Shown piece by piece: positions 42,347-53,640 of a stretch of DNA of 64,000 nucleotides (the first letter of the stretch is position 1; each line of letters starts with the position of its first letter). This DNA is from Ypsolopha sequella (taxonomy: Eukaryota > Arthropoda > Insecta > Lepidoptera > Ypsolophidae). The stretch lies in assembly GCA_934047225.1 (NCBI GenBank), contig OW203992.1:20201501-20265500 (forward strand), in the 5' to 3' direction. Made by a program: the position numbers and the translations under genes. The notes under the pieces are model-generated. The model saw only the letters and a program-made list of their open reading frames with translations. It was not told the origin of the DNA and made no database searches.

Positions 42347-42478
42347 GCATAATTTGTAATCGCGCGCGATGCGACTTAGTTTAATCACAGGTGCGAGGGC
42401 ACGATGTTTTGCCACGCTCCTCGCACTTGTGATTCAACTAAGTTGCGTCGCGCGCGATTAAACATTATGCTACGGGGC
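42347..42478. mobile_element. CpG-rich hairpin MITE
   Basis: Ends CCCCGTAGCATAATTTGTAA and the inverse of CATTATGCTACGGGG. Inner arms AATCGCGCGCGATGCGACTT and AAGTTGCGTCGCGCGCGATT pair almost perfectly, then GTGCGAGG/CCTCGCAC. Confidence 0.88.
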
Positions 42479-42577
42479 CTGGACATAATAATATCAACAT
42501 TTAGCATACATTTAGCCACTTTGGCGGCAGGGCGTGCCTGGAACTTTTTGCTGGAAAAGCAATGACAATTGTATCGA

Positions 42578-42735
42578 TTCGGCGCAACACGGCTTAACTT
42601 ATTTGACAGGACTCAACTTAATTTGAGCGTTCTGTCTTTTTCTTTCTGTATTGAATAGACAAAGATGGTTAAGGTTAGTCCTGAGTCCTGTCAAATAGTG
42701 AATTCAAATAGTGAATAGTTGTGTTGTGCCGTATC
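42578..42735. mobile_element. hairpin MITE
   Basis: CGGCGCAACACGGCTTAACT and GTTGTGTTGTGCCG at the ends, with TTTGACAGGACTCA/TGAGTCCTGTCAAA inside. It is nested in a larger GGCG-bounded repeat at about 42520-42840. Confidence 0.75.
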
Positions 42736-42904
42736 GACATCATTGTCAAGTATGTATGACTAGCAAAAAAATATGAAAATAACAAAAAAATACCAATTTA
42801 AAAAAAACAATTGTATGGCGCCAACTTGGCGCCGCCAAGGCATGCTAGGCTTCCAAGATAAGAATAAGACTAAAATAAATTAGCATGTTACATCGTTTTT
42901 ACGA

Positions 42905-43440
42905 GTTACAAGCAAGGGCGGATCCAGGGGGGGGGGTCATGGGGGTCATGTTCAAATTGTTCAAAATATTTTCAAAACAAAAGTGAGAAAAATAAAAAAT
43001 ATTCTCATAAAAATACAATATGGGTATCAAATTGTAGATATTAAAAAGCAGATTATAAAAAATATACTTTTATTATATTTACTGCCACTGGTTTCGAGAA
43101 ATCTTTAAAAAACGCCAAAAATATGTGTGTGTGTCCCCCCCTTATCTCCGAAACTGGTAGACCGAAAAATATGAAAGAAATATCAATTACAGCTCATAAC
43201 TGGCCAATTACAGGAAAACTATAGTGATTTAAAAAAAAGATGAGCACAAATGATAAAATATTTATATATATATATAAATTCAATATGGGTATCAAATTGT
43301 AGGTATTAAAAAGCTGATTGTAAAAAAGTTTGGCTATATTTAATTGCATCTATTTACTAAATAATTTAGTAAATAAATTTATAAGAGTGAGTGAGTCAGT
43401 CAGTATTCAAAATAGTGATTATTGGACGTCAATATCTCAA
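42905..43440 (+). repeat. dispersed repeat, inverted copy at 51050-51690
   Basis: Shares TATGGGTATCAAATTGTAG, TTCAAAATATTTTCAAAACA and TTTCGAGAAATCTTTAAAAA with the inverted copy. Starts AAGGGCGGATCCAGGGGG, like the MITE at 22521. Confidence 0.65.
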
Positions 43441-43559
43441 GTACCTATTGTAAAAGTTTTATTTTCTAACTAAAATACTTATGAAATATAATGATAGTCT
43501 TATAATGAATAAGAAGAATCGCGCATTGGAAATGGAGAGGTCACCTAAAGAGAACACAA

Positions 43560-43770
43560 AGAGGCAGTCGCGCCACACAGCGACGATGTTAGTGGTTGTA
43601 ATCACGGGTCAGTTGCGGTCGCATTGAGGAAGGTTGAAGCGGGCGCACGCGCGCTGGGCCTCAGCACCGCGGTTTCGGACGTCCGGTAGACAACGCTGCG
43701 CGTGTTACTGCCTCAGCCCCCGCTACCCGCTTCGCCGCCTGCTCTCGCCCTCCAACCGCGCGGGCTGAAA
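43560..43770. promoter_or_regulatory. CpG-rich block with an ACCGCGGTTTCG motif
   Basis: A 200-bp GC-rich island in AT-rich DNA, 2.3 kb before the Kr-h1 distal exon. ACCGCGGTTTCG (43666-43677) is the inverse of the 12-mer found next to the E-boxes at 45034 and 46532. No CACGTG here. Possible distal enhancer; role inferred. Confidence 0.4.
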
Positions 43771-44282
43771 CTTCCCTTTTCAATTTAAGTTAGATATCAT
43801 CTGTAGATCATAAAAACAATATGCTCTATTACTTTTTAGTAGGTAGGTAGGAAGGAATAGTTAGGAATAAATCACGACGTAAAACGAAATTATGCTATTG
43901 ACCATAGTTTTACAACTTGGCAAGTTTTCATAGTCAATTTATCTGCATGTATGACAAATGGTATGATTATGTATGATGTAACCCTTGAAACTTTAGCTGT
44001 GAAAACTTGCCAAGTTTTACTTACATTTTCAGTAGAAAGGACCCTAACAAACTTCAAGTGAAGGACGAAACCTCTAAGTATAGAACTTAGCACCCCATTA
44101 AATTCCTTTAATTGGAGAACATGATTCGTAGCTTAATTACTTACCGAACTCGGCCTCTTTTTCACATTTAAGTTTTTTGTGGGATTATAGAATAGAATAG
44201 AATCATTGATTATAACTGTGACCTAGACTTTCAAGTAAACGTATCAAAGTACCTATTGCCAACGAACAAAAAAATACAATAA

Positions 44283-44780
44283 AAAAACCGGTCAAGTGCG
44301 AGTAGGTCTCGCACCCTGAGAGTTCCGTAGCATTCTAATAGTTAGTAGATCTGAATAAAAATTTAACAAAAGTTACAAACTTAATTTTGCAGTTGTTCAA
44401 TAAATAGTTTTGCAATAAATATTCCATTTGATAAAATTTTACTATTTGTCGTTTATATAAGGAATTAAGAAAAATTGTCTAAAACTAACATTTCTTTATT
44501 TTTCAAGATAAAAAGGTACCCTACCCACTGAACTCTAGACAAATTCCGTACCCTTCGATCAACAATATACCAACCTACAACTGTTGGTCGAAGTCCATAC
44601 CTAAGGGCAAAACGGAGTTTTGCTCTCCGCTTCCGTCCGTATGTCACGGCCAGCCTCACGGGTCTCTATCTCGTAGACGAAAAAGTTACAGACCTGTGAA
44701 TATTTTGTTTAAAATACTGACCCATTGCCCGTTTGCCGCTTTTGACCTTTGGGTACGGAACTTACGGAACCCTTTTTTCA
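44283..44780. repeat. dispersed repeat of the CGGAACCCT family
   Basis: Begins ACCGGTCAAGTGCGAGTAGG and ends CTTACGGAACCCTTTTTTC, a pair I recall as common in Lepidopteran genomes. A related start is near 29111 (GGCCAAGTACGAGTCAGACT). No coding frame. Confidence 0.5.
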
Positions 44781-45013
44781 AGGCATTCAGTCTTAGAACA
44801 GCAATTGCCACTTAAAATTGCAGCTAACTTTTAATTGCATGTGTTTCTAAAGGTATGTCCTATAGGTACCTCAATATTAAGTGCTTCTAGTGCATAGCTA
44901 TAGTTCTAAACATAATCATAATAAAACACGAGCAAGAATAATGGTGGAAGTGAGGTAGTCGCGGGGAGAGAGAACTTACGCACGCGCACTGAGTCGTAGA
45001 GTTCACACGCGCT

Positions 45014-45039
45014 ACGAAACCGCGGTGCGCCTCCACGTG
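45014..45039. promoter_or_regulatory. candidate juvenile-hormone response element 1
   Basis: CGAAACCGCGGT followed by CCTCCACGTG; the E-box CACGTG is at 45034-45039, about 1 kb before the distal Kr-h1 exon. In silkworm Kr-h1 the Met/Taiman receptor acts through a CACGTG-containing element upstream of the gene (established knowledge). The match here is by motif only. Confidence 0.65.
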
Positions 45040-45870
45040 CCCTTGTTTCACTGCCCTGCCCCGCTCTCCGCACCATGCCCCTCCAACGCCGACCGCGCCG
45101 CGCACTGCCCCCTCCTTCTTCCCGCCCGCCCGCTATTATTACCTTCAACAAGCGCGCGCCATCTTCTGTACATATTTATCGTTTTATTATGTCACATAGA
45201 AAATAAATAGGTTATCAACAATATACAACCAAGGAAATTTAAAGTGAAATTTAAATAAAGTGTTCTAATAACGAACAATTTTACTTTGTAGATAATAAAA
45301 TTAATAAAGCACCTAGCTTAATTATTTAATAATTCATGACGTACTTACTAAACTAAGTATTAGTAATTTACCTTTGCTAACGCCTGCATCCCCGATTGTA
45401 GGTACTTACCTACTACTATTATAGTATCTGTGGTATTATTAATTATTAAAACTGTAATCGGTATGATTTGATTTGATTACAGTAAGCAAATAACTTATCT
45501 CAGTGTTATCTTCAGTAAGTACCTACTTACCTAGGTATATGTATACCACCCTCAGAAAATTTAAATATAACCACCCATCAATGCTACCACCTAGATGTAT
45601 AACGAAAAAAAAAATCGTTCTTTCGCACAAACAAACACTAATCAAGCTTTAACTTTTATTACCACTGAATAAAATTCAATGTGCTCTGACATGATGGGGA
45701 CTAAGCTGAGGGTTCATTTCATTAAGTATTGCATTTCTTCGTAGTTGGTTTTAAAAGATTTTTCTTACGATATTCTAAGTGCTTACTGGGAATGTGATCA
45801 AATTAATTTATTTCTAAAAATAAGTATTTATGAAACGTAGGTAGGTAGGTAGGTAGGTACCTTGCACACT
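45040..45870. other. Kr-h1 upstream region
   Basis: AT-rich, ends with a (GTAG)n run at 45838-45860. No exon or element recognised. Probably promoter and upstream sequence of the distal Kr-h1 transcript. Confidence 0.4.
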
Positions 45871-46073
45871 TATGTACAAACGGTGCGCATCGGTTTGCGC
45901 TGCTCGCAGCTCGCGGAGCGCTGGCTGGCTCTGTCTGGGTTGTACTTACATTCGCTTGTGGATCGCCGGACGTGTTCACGTCTATTTCGTTTTCGGTCGA
46001 GACACAACCTACGTCAACATTGACTCTGTTAAACCACTGTTATTTAAGATATAAGTATCTTACTTTATCGAAG

Positions 46074-46080
46074 ATGATAG
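46074..46080 (+). CDS. Kr-h1: Kr-h1 alternative distal first coding exon (predicted)
   Basis: ATG ATA G followed by the strong donor GTAAGT at 46081. Joined to the acceptor TTCGGCAG at 46758, it gives M-I-G-E-E-E-R-T, in frame with the zinc-finger frame. The 5' UTR would lie in the GC-rich stretch 45870-46073. Two isoforms with different first exons are known for Kr-h1 in several insects; this exon itself is inferred. Confidence 0.6.
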
Positions 46081-46475
46081 GTAAGTGAAATCTTTTGTTA
46101 TTTTTCTTATCATGATATATTTTTTGTTCTCACTATTTACCAATTAAATCATAGATATTATATTAGGTATCTTCCTTTCAATAAAAAAACAATACATTAT
46201 AATAAAATAACGTTTTTGATTTTTATAATTTTATTTTAATCATTTGTATAACTAAGAATATTAACAAAAATTCGGTTTTACAACATAATTATAGAATATG
46301 AAAGCGAATATCATTTATAATAATAATTTATTTAACTACGTCATTAAAATTCAATTCTATTCATATTTTTAACCTTTAAAGGCATTCCTAACCTATGTAT
46401 ACATTTACGTTGTTATACATGTATGTACAAGTGAGGTAGGGTGAGCGGGATTCGGTGCGGGGTCGGCGGCCGATC

Positions 46476-46537
46476 CACGTGGAGGCGCCCACCGCGGCAC
46501 AAACACGCGCCGAAACCGCGGTACGGGCCTCCACGTG
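46476..46537. promoter_or_regulatory. candidate juvenile-hormone response elements 2 and 3
   Basis: Two CACGTG E-boxes in opposite orientation: 46476-46481 (CCACGTGGAGGCGCC then ACCGCGG) and 46532-46537 (CGAAACCGCGGT at 46511, then GGGCCTCCACGTG). They share the 12-mer and CCTCCACGTG core with the site at 45014. They lie 176-237 bp before the proximal Kr-h1 ATG, inside the distal transcript's intron. Confidence 0.68.
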
Positions 46538-46712
46538 CTATCAGAGGACGTTCACTTCTCCGTAGCTCGCTCCCCCTTCCTCTGTCACACCCCCTCATGA
46601 CCAAACTAAATAAGTAAATGCATCCTGATCGTTGCATGGCGCACAACACAGTGCTCCGAGTGATCGTCTCTCTGGCACTCGTTAATATTTTTAATCGGTT
46701 CCGGTGTTAATA

Positions 46713-47801
46713 ATGGATTCTTTCCCTGTTATTGAACTTCATCCGTATCGTTCGGCAGGTGAGGAGGAACGTACACACCGTTGCGGTGAGTGTGGACTGA
46801 CGCTCTCAACTCGCAGCGCGTTGACGGCTCACGCGCGCTCACATCGTGGGGCTGCAGATGCACATCGGTGTGATGTCTGCGACAAGACCTTCGCAGTGCC
46901 AGCTCGCCTTGTGCGCCACTACAGGACTCATACCGGTGAACGGCCGTTCGAATGTGAATATTGCCACAAGATGTTCAGCGTTAAAGAGAATCTTCAAGTG
47001 CATCGACGCATCCATACAAAAGAAAGACCGTATCGTTGTGGAGTATGTGATGCTGCGTTTGAACATTCTGGAAAGCTTCACCGTCATGCGAGAATCCACA
47101 CAGGCGAAAGGCCGCACGCCTGCCCACATTGCCACAAAACCTTCATACAATCGGGGCAGCTAGTGATTCATCTCCGAACTCACACTGGTGAGAAGCCTTA
47201 CCGGTGTCCGGCACCAGGTTGTGGCAAAGGATTCACGTGTTCTAAGCAACTGAAGGTGCACTCACGTACCCACACAGGAGAACGACCCTACACTTGTGAC
47301 ATATGCCTCCGGGACTTTGGATACAATCATGTGCTTAAATTGCACCGATTCCAACATTACGGAGAACGCTGTTATAGATGTACAGTTTGCGACGGAACCT
47401 TCAATACAAAAAAACAAATGGAAGCTCATATTTACAAGGAACATGGGGCGGAAACACCTCGGGGTCCAACTGCGCAACCTACCGTCCCCCTGGTCAGCGG
47501 TAATGTCATGTGTGACATTGTCGAGGAAGCACTCAGGCAGCTACCACCTACGCCGCCTTGTTCGCCGCCATCGCCCCAATATCCTGTGTTGCCAGCGCCT
47601 GCAGCCGACCCGTTGTCATCACCGCCGCCTACGTTTCCATCAGCACTACCCGCCTTAAATTCAGTTCAGACTCGTACTGATGACTCGAAGCTACCACCTC
47701 GGAAGCGAAGACACATTCCTCTGCCGGAGCCCGTGCCCGCTCCGCCACTCGTTCGTCAAACTTCGGTTATTCAATTTGCTCCTGCTGCTGGTGCATCCTA
47801 G
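46713..47801 (+). CDS. Kr-h1: Krüppel homolog 1, C2H2 zinc-finger transcription factor
   Basis: Kr-h1 is the early-response gene of juvenile hormone and represses metamorphosis in larvae (family knowledge). 362 residues in one exon, start MDSFPVIELHPYRSAGEEER chosen at 46713; upstream GTG and ATA triplets are not starts. Eight C2H2 fingers occupy about residues 24-244. Those with TFAVPARLVRHYRTH, FSVKENLQVHRRIH, FEHSGKLHRH, FIQSGQLVIH, FTCSKQLKVH and FGYNHVLKLH are the Kr-h1 signature. Finger 6 has a longer CPAPGC knuckle. The C-terminal part is Pro-rich with VMCDIVEEAL, PPTPPCSPP, PPRKRRH and QTSVIQFAP motifs. An internal acceptor at 46758 lets a distal exon replace the first 15 residues. 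Confidence 0.95.
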   Translation: MDSFPVIELHPYRSAGEEERTHRCGECGLTLSTRSALTAHARSHRGAADAHRCDVCDKTFAVPARLVRHYRTHTGERPFECEYCHKMFSVKENLQVHRRIHTKERPYRCGVCDAAFEHSGKLHRHARIHTGERPHACPHCHKTFIQSGQLVIHLRTHTGEKPYRCPAPGCGKGFTCSKQLKVHSRTHTGERPYTCDICLRDFGYNHVLKLHRFQHYGERCYRCTVCDGTFNTKKQMEAHIYKEHGAETPRGPTAQPTVPLVSGNVMCDIVEEALRQLPPTPPCSPPSPQYPVLPAPAADPLSSPPPTFPSALPALNSVQTRTDDSKLPPRKRRHIPLPEPVPAPPLVRQTSVIQFAPAAGAS

Positions 47802-48097
47802 TGCCTTCATTATATGCCATAAAATGAACTTTATATTTAGGGATGCAATTTTATGATGACTGAGAAAATGCTAAGTTATTGTACCTATCACAAAGGACTT
47901 TTGAAACCTAATTTTAGCAGTGTATTGATTGATTGTGGACGCATTTTGTACTCGTGTTGTCATTATTAGTACTTAGGTTTTGTATTTATATGTAGAAGTA
48001 CCGTATGTGTTACATTAATTATCAATGGGCGTTATTAAAGTACCAAACTATGAAAATTTGTTTATTTAATTATCCACCTACAAGCTCTAACCTGGGG
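47802..48097 (+). other. Kr-h1: Kr-h1 3' UTR and downstream
   Basis: AT-rich 3' flank. ATTAAA near 48037 is the best poly(A) signal seen, about 235 nt after the stop. Confidence 0.5.
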
Positions 48098-48208
48098 CCT
48101 AGCATAGCAGACCATATTACATGTCTATCCCTGTCGAGGTAGATCAACAGAGTGAGAGAGAGCACTGTATCACGCGTTATCGAGCTCGATATGGTTCGCT
48201 ATGCTAAA
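48098..48208. mobile_element. short hairpin MITE
   Basis: CTAGCATAGCAGACCATAT and ATATGGTTCGCTATGCTA are inverted ends. Confidence 0.6.
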
Positions 48209-48738
48209 CTAGCTGATGCCATGGTCAGATAGACAGCTGCTCCTAAAATTGACATACCACAAAAAATAGGAAGACAGATCTAATACTAATGAACAGAATT
48301 TTTACCATGACCACCGTCCCAAGATGAGCCGAAGGACGCAGGACACTACGAGTACCTACTCACTACCTTTTCTCGAAGCGCTTCCGCTTAGGATTTTCGA
48401 ACCCTCATAGCTTCGGCCTGATAATATTAGAGTTTCAGGATAAGATGTACCTAGTTAGCAGACTCATGAAAAACGCTAAGTTTCATGAAATGAAATATAT
48501 TTATTTATGTAATATAGTTATACTATACTTACATCCTTATTACATTACTATGTAACAGGTTGCCTAGGTCGTTACTATGGCTAGGTTTTATACTTTGAAT
48601 TTGATTATTAACATATATCATATGTGATTGTATATACCGTATGTACATAATACTATCTATGCTCACTGATTATAAATGAATGACTCATGCATGTCATGTC
48701 ATGATCATCAAAACTATTCAAAACCTCTAGCACAGATA

Positions 48739-48908
48739 ATAAAGCCGATTCTGAAGGCTTTAATTTTAGTTATAGTGCTGTCAAAACATAAAATTTTTCA
48801 ATGTAATTTAACTTCTGTTTCTTAAACCTAAGGACTATTTTGCAATGAAGAAAATTTAGTTTTGACAGCACTAAAACTAAAATTAAAGCCTTCAGAATCG
48901 GCTTTAAT
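48739..48908. mobile_element. hairpin MITE
   Basis: TAAAGCCGATTCTGAAGGCT with AGTGCTGTCAAAAC, and the inverse GTTTTGACAGCACT with AGCCTTCAGAATCGGCTTTA. Arms of over 50 bp with few mismatches. Confidence 0.85.
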
Positions 48909-49990
48909 ACATATTATATGTATTATAAAGTACTAAAATTATTATTATATATGGAATACATGTATCTAGGGTATTTTAGCTTCGATGAAAAATTGCATAA
49001 TACATAATATGTTTAATTTTTTACAACTACATTGTATATTATATAATAATATTGTATATTTATTGATTGTTGATCGAAGTCCTGAAGCCCTAGAAGATAG
49101 AAGCACTCTCATTTGATAAATAAATGGCAGCACTTGCACTCTACATTGCCGATAGCGTAATAGTTTACTTCTCACAATCAGGGTTGGATTCAGAATTTCA
49201 GACCCTCGGAAAATTATTGTCTATGGGAATTAAAAATACGAGTATACTACTTGGCTAAAATTATACTACGTTTCGTTTTTCGTCGATTTTTGTTTTGAAT
49301 TGAAAAAAAATAGCCTATTTGTAAGTAAAATTTTTAAAAAATTTACTAAGCTTATTAATCATTTAATAAAAGAGCCTATTTGTTAGTAAAATTTTCAAAA
49401 AAATTACTAAAAATATTCATAACGCACAGAAATTCCCTATATTGTAGGGTAAATGTTAGAAAGCAAAACGTCTCAACCAATAAAACAAGTCGGTCAGCCT
49501 GAAGATAAAATTATGGTATTTCACGTATCATTCCATTTCACGTTCCATTACGATACTACATACTACATGTCATGAAAATATGGTACAAATAGTATAATTA
49601 TACTACGAAATCACAATACATGCATACGTAAAAGTTTTAGCCTCCCTGTTACTCCATATGCGAAAAAACCCTCAGTGCGAGTGGGACGGTATCGTGGAAA
49701 AGTAGCAAAAAGTCGGTTTTTTATTAATATAAAATGTACTTTGTCAAAAATATTTTCAAGAAGACTTTACAAATACATAATATCCACATTTTTAATGCAA
49801 TTTCACAATGAAATTAGTTAGGATTTCAGAATTACAGAAAAAATAAAACAATTTATAGGTATTTTCGGAATTAAATTCTATAGAGAAAATTTCATCCAAT
49901 CGCGTTTTCCTTCAGTGAGAATCTTAATCAAATACTCAATAATAAACATTTACCCAAAAATGAAATACGTAGATGACGTTAATGGATTCG
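48909..49990. other. intergenic, no gene recognised
   Basis: AT-rich. A roughly 60-bp direct duplication (AGCCTATTTGTAAGTAAAAT and AGCCTATTTGTTAGTAAAAT) lies at 49312-49410. Nothing else recognised. Confidence 0.5.
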
Positions 49991-49996
49991 AAAAAC

Positions 49997-50470
49997 CCAA
50001 TTTTTTTTTTTGGTATCACCTCCCTCGCCTGTGTGTGCTGCAGTGATGAGCACCCGGCCAAAGACTGCCCACGTTCAAGAGAGGAGCTAGCCACTGAGCA
50101 AACTGCGGGGGGAGCCCACGCAGCCAACAACACCTCTTACCCCGTGTTCTGGAAGGAGGCCTGGAACAAAAAGGCCGGAACCAAAGGCCAGGGATACCAA
50201 ACAGCAGCCACCTACCTAACCACCGCCACCACCACCACAAGAGACAACGGCGCCAGCCTCACTCGTGGCCGAAACGAACCCGCCTACCACCAGGACTGAC
50301 GCCCCCAGTCTCATTGTAGGAGATCCGGGAAGGAAGAGACGCAGTGAGAAGGCCCGTAGCAGATCCACCTGCCCTCCCAACTGAGACTGCCACAGCAGAA
50401 GCTGCAACCCCAGCAGAAACCCACCAAGAGGAGTTCGCGGTGTAGTAGGAAGAGTCGATGAGACTATGTA
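49997..50470 (+). pseudogene. non-LTR retrotransposon gag (ORF1) fragment
   Basis: The frame reads CVCCSDEHPAKDCPRSREE, then GGAHAANNTSYPVF and WKEAWNKKAG. This resembles the CCHC knuckles and following segment of Jockey/I-type LINE ORF1, with the third knuckle damaged (Cys lost in NNTSYPVF). It is followed by a Thr/Pro-rich stretch. Fragment only. Confidence 0.7.
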
Positions 50471-50754
50471 AAATAAAACCAATATCTTCGGTTTTTTTTT
50501 ATTCCTAATGATTTAATTATGGGCACTAACAGTAGAGTACCCATCTTGGAACTCAAATATTATAATAATTTTTGTATATCTATTTATTATTTATATATGT
50601 ATGACTGTATGTGTATATTTTATAGGTATGTATTCATTTATTTCAGTATGTTCATGTATTTTTATATGTAAGTTTATGTCTTAGATATTTAGGTTTATAT
50701 TTTAATCTTGATCTCCCTATTATTTTCTGATTAGTATTTACACCTTCACATGTT

Positions 50755-50905
50755 ATTTTGTTCATCTTTCTGTTAGCTACCAAGGGTTGCCTGGAAGATA
50801 TTGCTATTAGCAATAAGTGCCGCCCTTGTACACCATGTTTAATTGGTTTTTTGTCTTTAAGTTATTTGTGTAAATGTGCAAAGTGTTATAAATAAAATAA
50901 ATAGA
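50755..50905 (+). mobile_element. LINE 3' end
   Basis: AAGGGTTGCCTGGAAGATAT, GCTATTAGCAATAAGTGCCG and CCCTTGTACACC followed by AAATAAAATAAATAG form a 3' terminal segment that I recall from many Lepidopteran LINEs. It could belong with the ORF1 fragment upstream after deletion of the middle. Confidence 0.6.
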
Positions 50906-51049
50906 TTTATTTTAAAATATCGATTTTCTGCCTGATCGTAATCGAGAGTGAAATATCTGGTATTATTATTTGGGCCGAGTTGAATTTGTCAATAATCTTT
51001 ACGTAAATACATATTACCATGATTTTTTTCATATACATATTTCGGTCCA

Positions 51050-51690
51050 CCAGATTTGGAGATAAGGGGGGGTTCATACATTTTTTTATGATTTTTCAAG
51101 GATTTCTCGAAGTATACAAATAAATATAGCCAACTTACATATTTTTACAATCAGCTTTTTAATACCTACATTTTGATACCCATATTGTATTTTTATAAAA
51201 AAATATATATATATATTTTGATCAATATATATTTGTCTCTTTTTTATAAGATTTTTAATGTAGTTTTGGTTGATTAAAAACTAATAATAAAAAGGTAAAA
51301 TAATAATTTAACTCAAGATATATATATTTTACTCCTTTTTTATATTTCTAATTTGTGCTCAACTTTTTTTAAATCGCTATAGTTTTCCTGTAATTGGCCA
51401 GTTATGATCTACAATTCACATGTTTTTCATATTTTTTGGTCTACCTGTTTCGAGTGTTTCGGATATAAAGGACATACATATTTTTGTAGTTTTTTTTTTT
51501 TAATTATCGAAACCAGTGCCAGTAACAATAGTAAAAGTATTTATACAATCAGCTTTTTAATATCTACTATTTTATACCCATGTTGTATTTTTTTGGATAA
51601 TATTTTTTATTTTTCTGACTTTTGTTTTGGAAATATTTTGAACAATTTCCAATTTTTTATATTTTTTTTACACCGTGATATGTGATAGGC
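51050..51690 (-). repeat. dispersed repeat, inverted copy of 42905-43440
   Basis: Contains, inverted, the CTACATTTTGATACCCATAT and TTTTGGAAATATTTTGAACA blocks, and internally repeats the ACAATCAGCTTTTTAATA segment (51148 and 51545). Confidence 0.65.
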
Positions 51691-51699
51691 ATCCACAAA

Positions 51700-52205
51700 G
51701 AAAGGATTTTTCAAAATTCAGCCCTAAAGAGGGTGAAATGGGGGTCCAAAATTTGTATGAGAAAACAAGATTAGTTAGACTATTTTATTTGAGAGTTCAC
51801 AGGAGTACTCCTATCTATAAATAAGTAAACATGTGTTTCAGGTTTTTTCAGAAATCAACCCCTAAAAGGGGGAAATGGGGTGACAAACTCTAAAAACCAA
51901 CATGGGTATCGTTCGTATGGTTTATCGGGTCGGTGATTACGAAAACAACAACGATTTCTAAATCCAACGTAGTGGACGTGAAATACCATCATCCCCTGTT
52001 GGAGTGCGATGGGGTTGAACTGTTGAAATGTGTAAATACCAATATGGGTGTCGTTTTTATGGTTTTTTGGGACGTTAATTACGAAAATGGCATCGATTTT
52101 GAAATTAAATAAAGTGGACATGAAAATTCTTGAAGGTATGTAAGCCAAAGCAAATCGGTTGTAACAGACGGACAGACAGACAGCCACACAAGTGATCCTA
52201 TTAGG
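51700..52205. repeat. dispersed repeat ending in GACGGACAGACAGACAG
   Basis: CAGCCCTAAAGAGGGTGAAA and CAACCCCTAAAAGGGGGAAA, then GACGGACAGACAGACAGCC and CCTATTAGGGTCCCATTTTC, a combination that recurs in Lepidopteran DNA. An internal 115-bp direct duplication (CCAACATGGGTATCGTT and CCAATATGGGTGTCGTT) is visible. Confidence 0.5.
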
Positions 52206-52212
52206 GTCCCAT

Positions 52213-52347
52213 TTTCTTCTTTTGAGGTATCTATCTATCTATATATCCACAATCTATCTATCTATCTGTCTTTCCATCTATCTATCTATCTATCTATCTG
52301 TCTATCTATCTATCTATCTATCTATTAATCTATATCAATCTTTATCC
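52213..52347. repeat. (CTAT)n microsatellite
   Basis: About 30 tetranucleotide units with interruptions (CTGT, ATATCCACA, TTTCCAT). Confidence 0.92.
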
Positions 52348-52399
52348 CAGCAAAATATCTTTGGAAAGGAAGGTGGCACAACCCTAGGGGTTGGACCAA

Positions 52400-52720
52400 T
52401 GGGTGCCAAAATTTTTTTTCATGTCAAAACTTTGACGGTCTGTATCTCCCAAACGGTTGCAGTTAGACCCATGTTGATGGGTGTCTAGGAAATGGTCTCG
52501 ACGAGATCTACCTGCCGAAAGTGTCAAAACTTTACAGGCCCGTATCGCCCAAACGGCTGATGCTAGATCCATGTTCATGGTACTCTAAGAAAAGGGCTCG
52601 GCGAGACCTAGACGATGGTAAAAAAAAGCCGAAAGAAAAAAATTGCCAAAATTTTGATCGGCCATATCTCCCGAACGGCTAATCGTAGAGAGTTCGGGTT
52701 TCAACTATAGTTATCGGTCA
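52400..52720. repeat. degenerate tandem repeat, ~100-110-bp unit
   Basis: Three units share CAAAACTTTGACGGTCTGTA-like, TCTCCCAAACGG, TAGACCCATGTTGATGG and CTCGGCGAGACCTA segments. The third unit is incomplete. Confidence 0.6.
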
Positions 52721-53640
52721 AAAAACAGGTCCAAAAAAGTATTCCGATTTGCATTCGGTTGCATTTATTGGCATTCGGGGTTGCCGATTACGCTACCGTA
52801 TTCAAATTTGACATTTTTTGACAACTGATAGAGATTTTGACACTTTTTTGGAAAAACTTTGATCGTTGGGTATGTACCCATGTTTGGCACTCTGGCGAGG
52901 CCGAAAAACGAGCATGCGAGTTAAATTAAAACAGAACATATTAATAGTACGAATGTACAGCCCTAACAACAAATTTTTTAAACACCCCATTCTCATTACT
53001 ATTCTCCCTTTTACAATTCTATTGACCCCTTTGCCCGATTCTATTGACCCCATATAGCGATTCTATTGACCCTTCACACATACACTTTTCACCTTTTTAT
53101 CTTGGTCGAAGCTTTTCACCCCAAAAAGTTATTTTTCTTAGGTCAATTCTTAATTCGATCAAATTTTTCAAATTAAATCGGTAAAACGGCTCATACGTTT
53201 GTTTTTACAAGCAAATACAGCAAGTAAAGTAAATTTGTAAGTAAATTTTCTCTGATATGAGCTTACATTTTAAGGATTTATGCCACTTATTGCACTACAA
53301 TCTCCAAGACAAAAACACACTGAAAAACACGCTTGTAGCCCATAGTGGAACTTAGTATTACCCTCGGAATAAGGTATAACCTTTTTTTCTTTTTTTTGCT
53401 ATTTTTCCACTAGTTTAGTATAGCCATAAATAAAAACATATGTTCCTTGGTAGAAAACAATAAAAAACGGTATTATTGAAGACTGTTTGAGCAAGGTAGG
53501 TCTCAGAAAACTTTCTCGATTTTATTTCTATTCACCCCTTTTTACAGTATTTACACTTATCTATCTGTGGATATATAGATAATATTTAGATTAGGGGCCA
53601 ATATATAGGTGGCAAGTTTACTGCTGTACCTGTTGGCACA
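52721..53640. other. intergenic, no gene recognised
   Basis: Contains GGCGAGGCCGAAAAACGAGC with ATGCGAG (52893-52919), repeated at 63528-63555, and three CGATTCTATTGACCCC-like repeats near 53013-53072. No coding feature. Confidence 0.45.

Noticed and set aside
46839..47658. Shadow frames inside Kr-h1 (46839-47150 -, 46846-47163 +, 47296-47658 +)
   Set aside because: Overlap a clearly conserved C2H2 zinc-finger frame; no motif of their own.
16081..48208. Hairpins considered as microRNA precursors
   Set aside because: They are long, have MITE-like ends, target duplications or dispersed relatives, and lack the size of typical precursors.
49973..50299. Possible host gene for a zinc-knuckle protein
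   Set aside because: The knuckle pattern and following segment fit LINE ORF1, one knuckle is damaged, and a LINE 3' end lies downstream.
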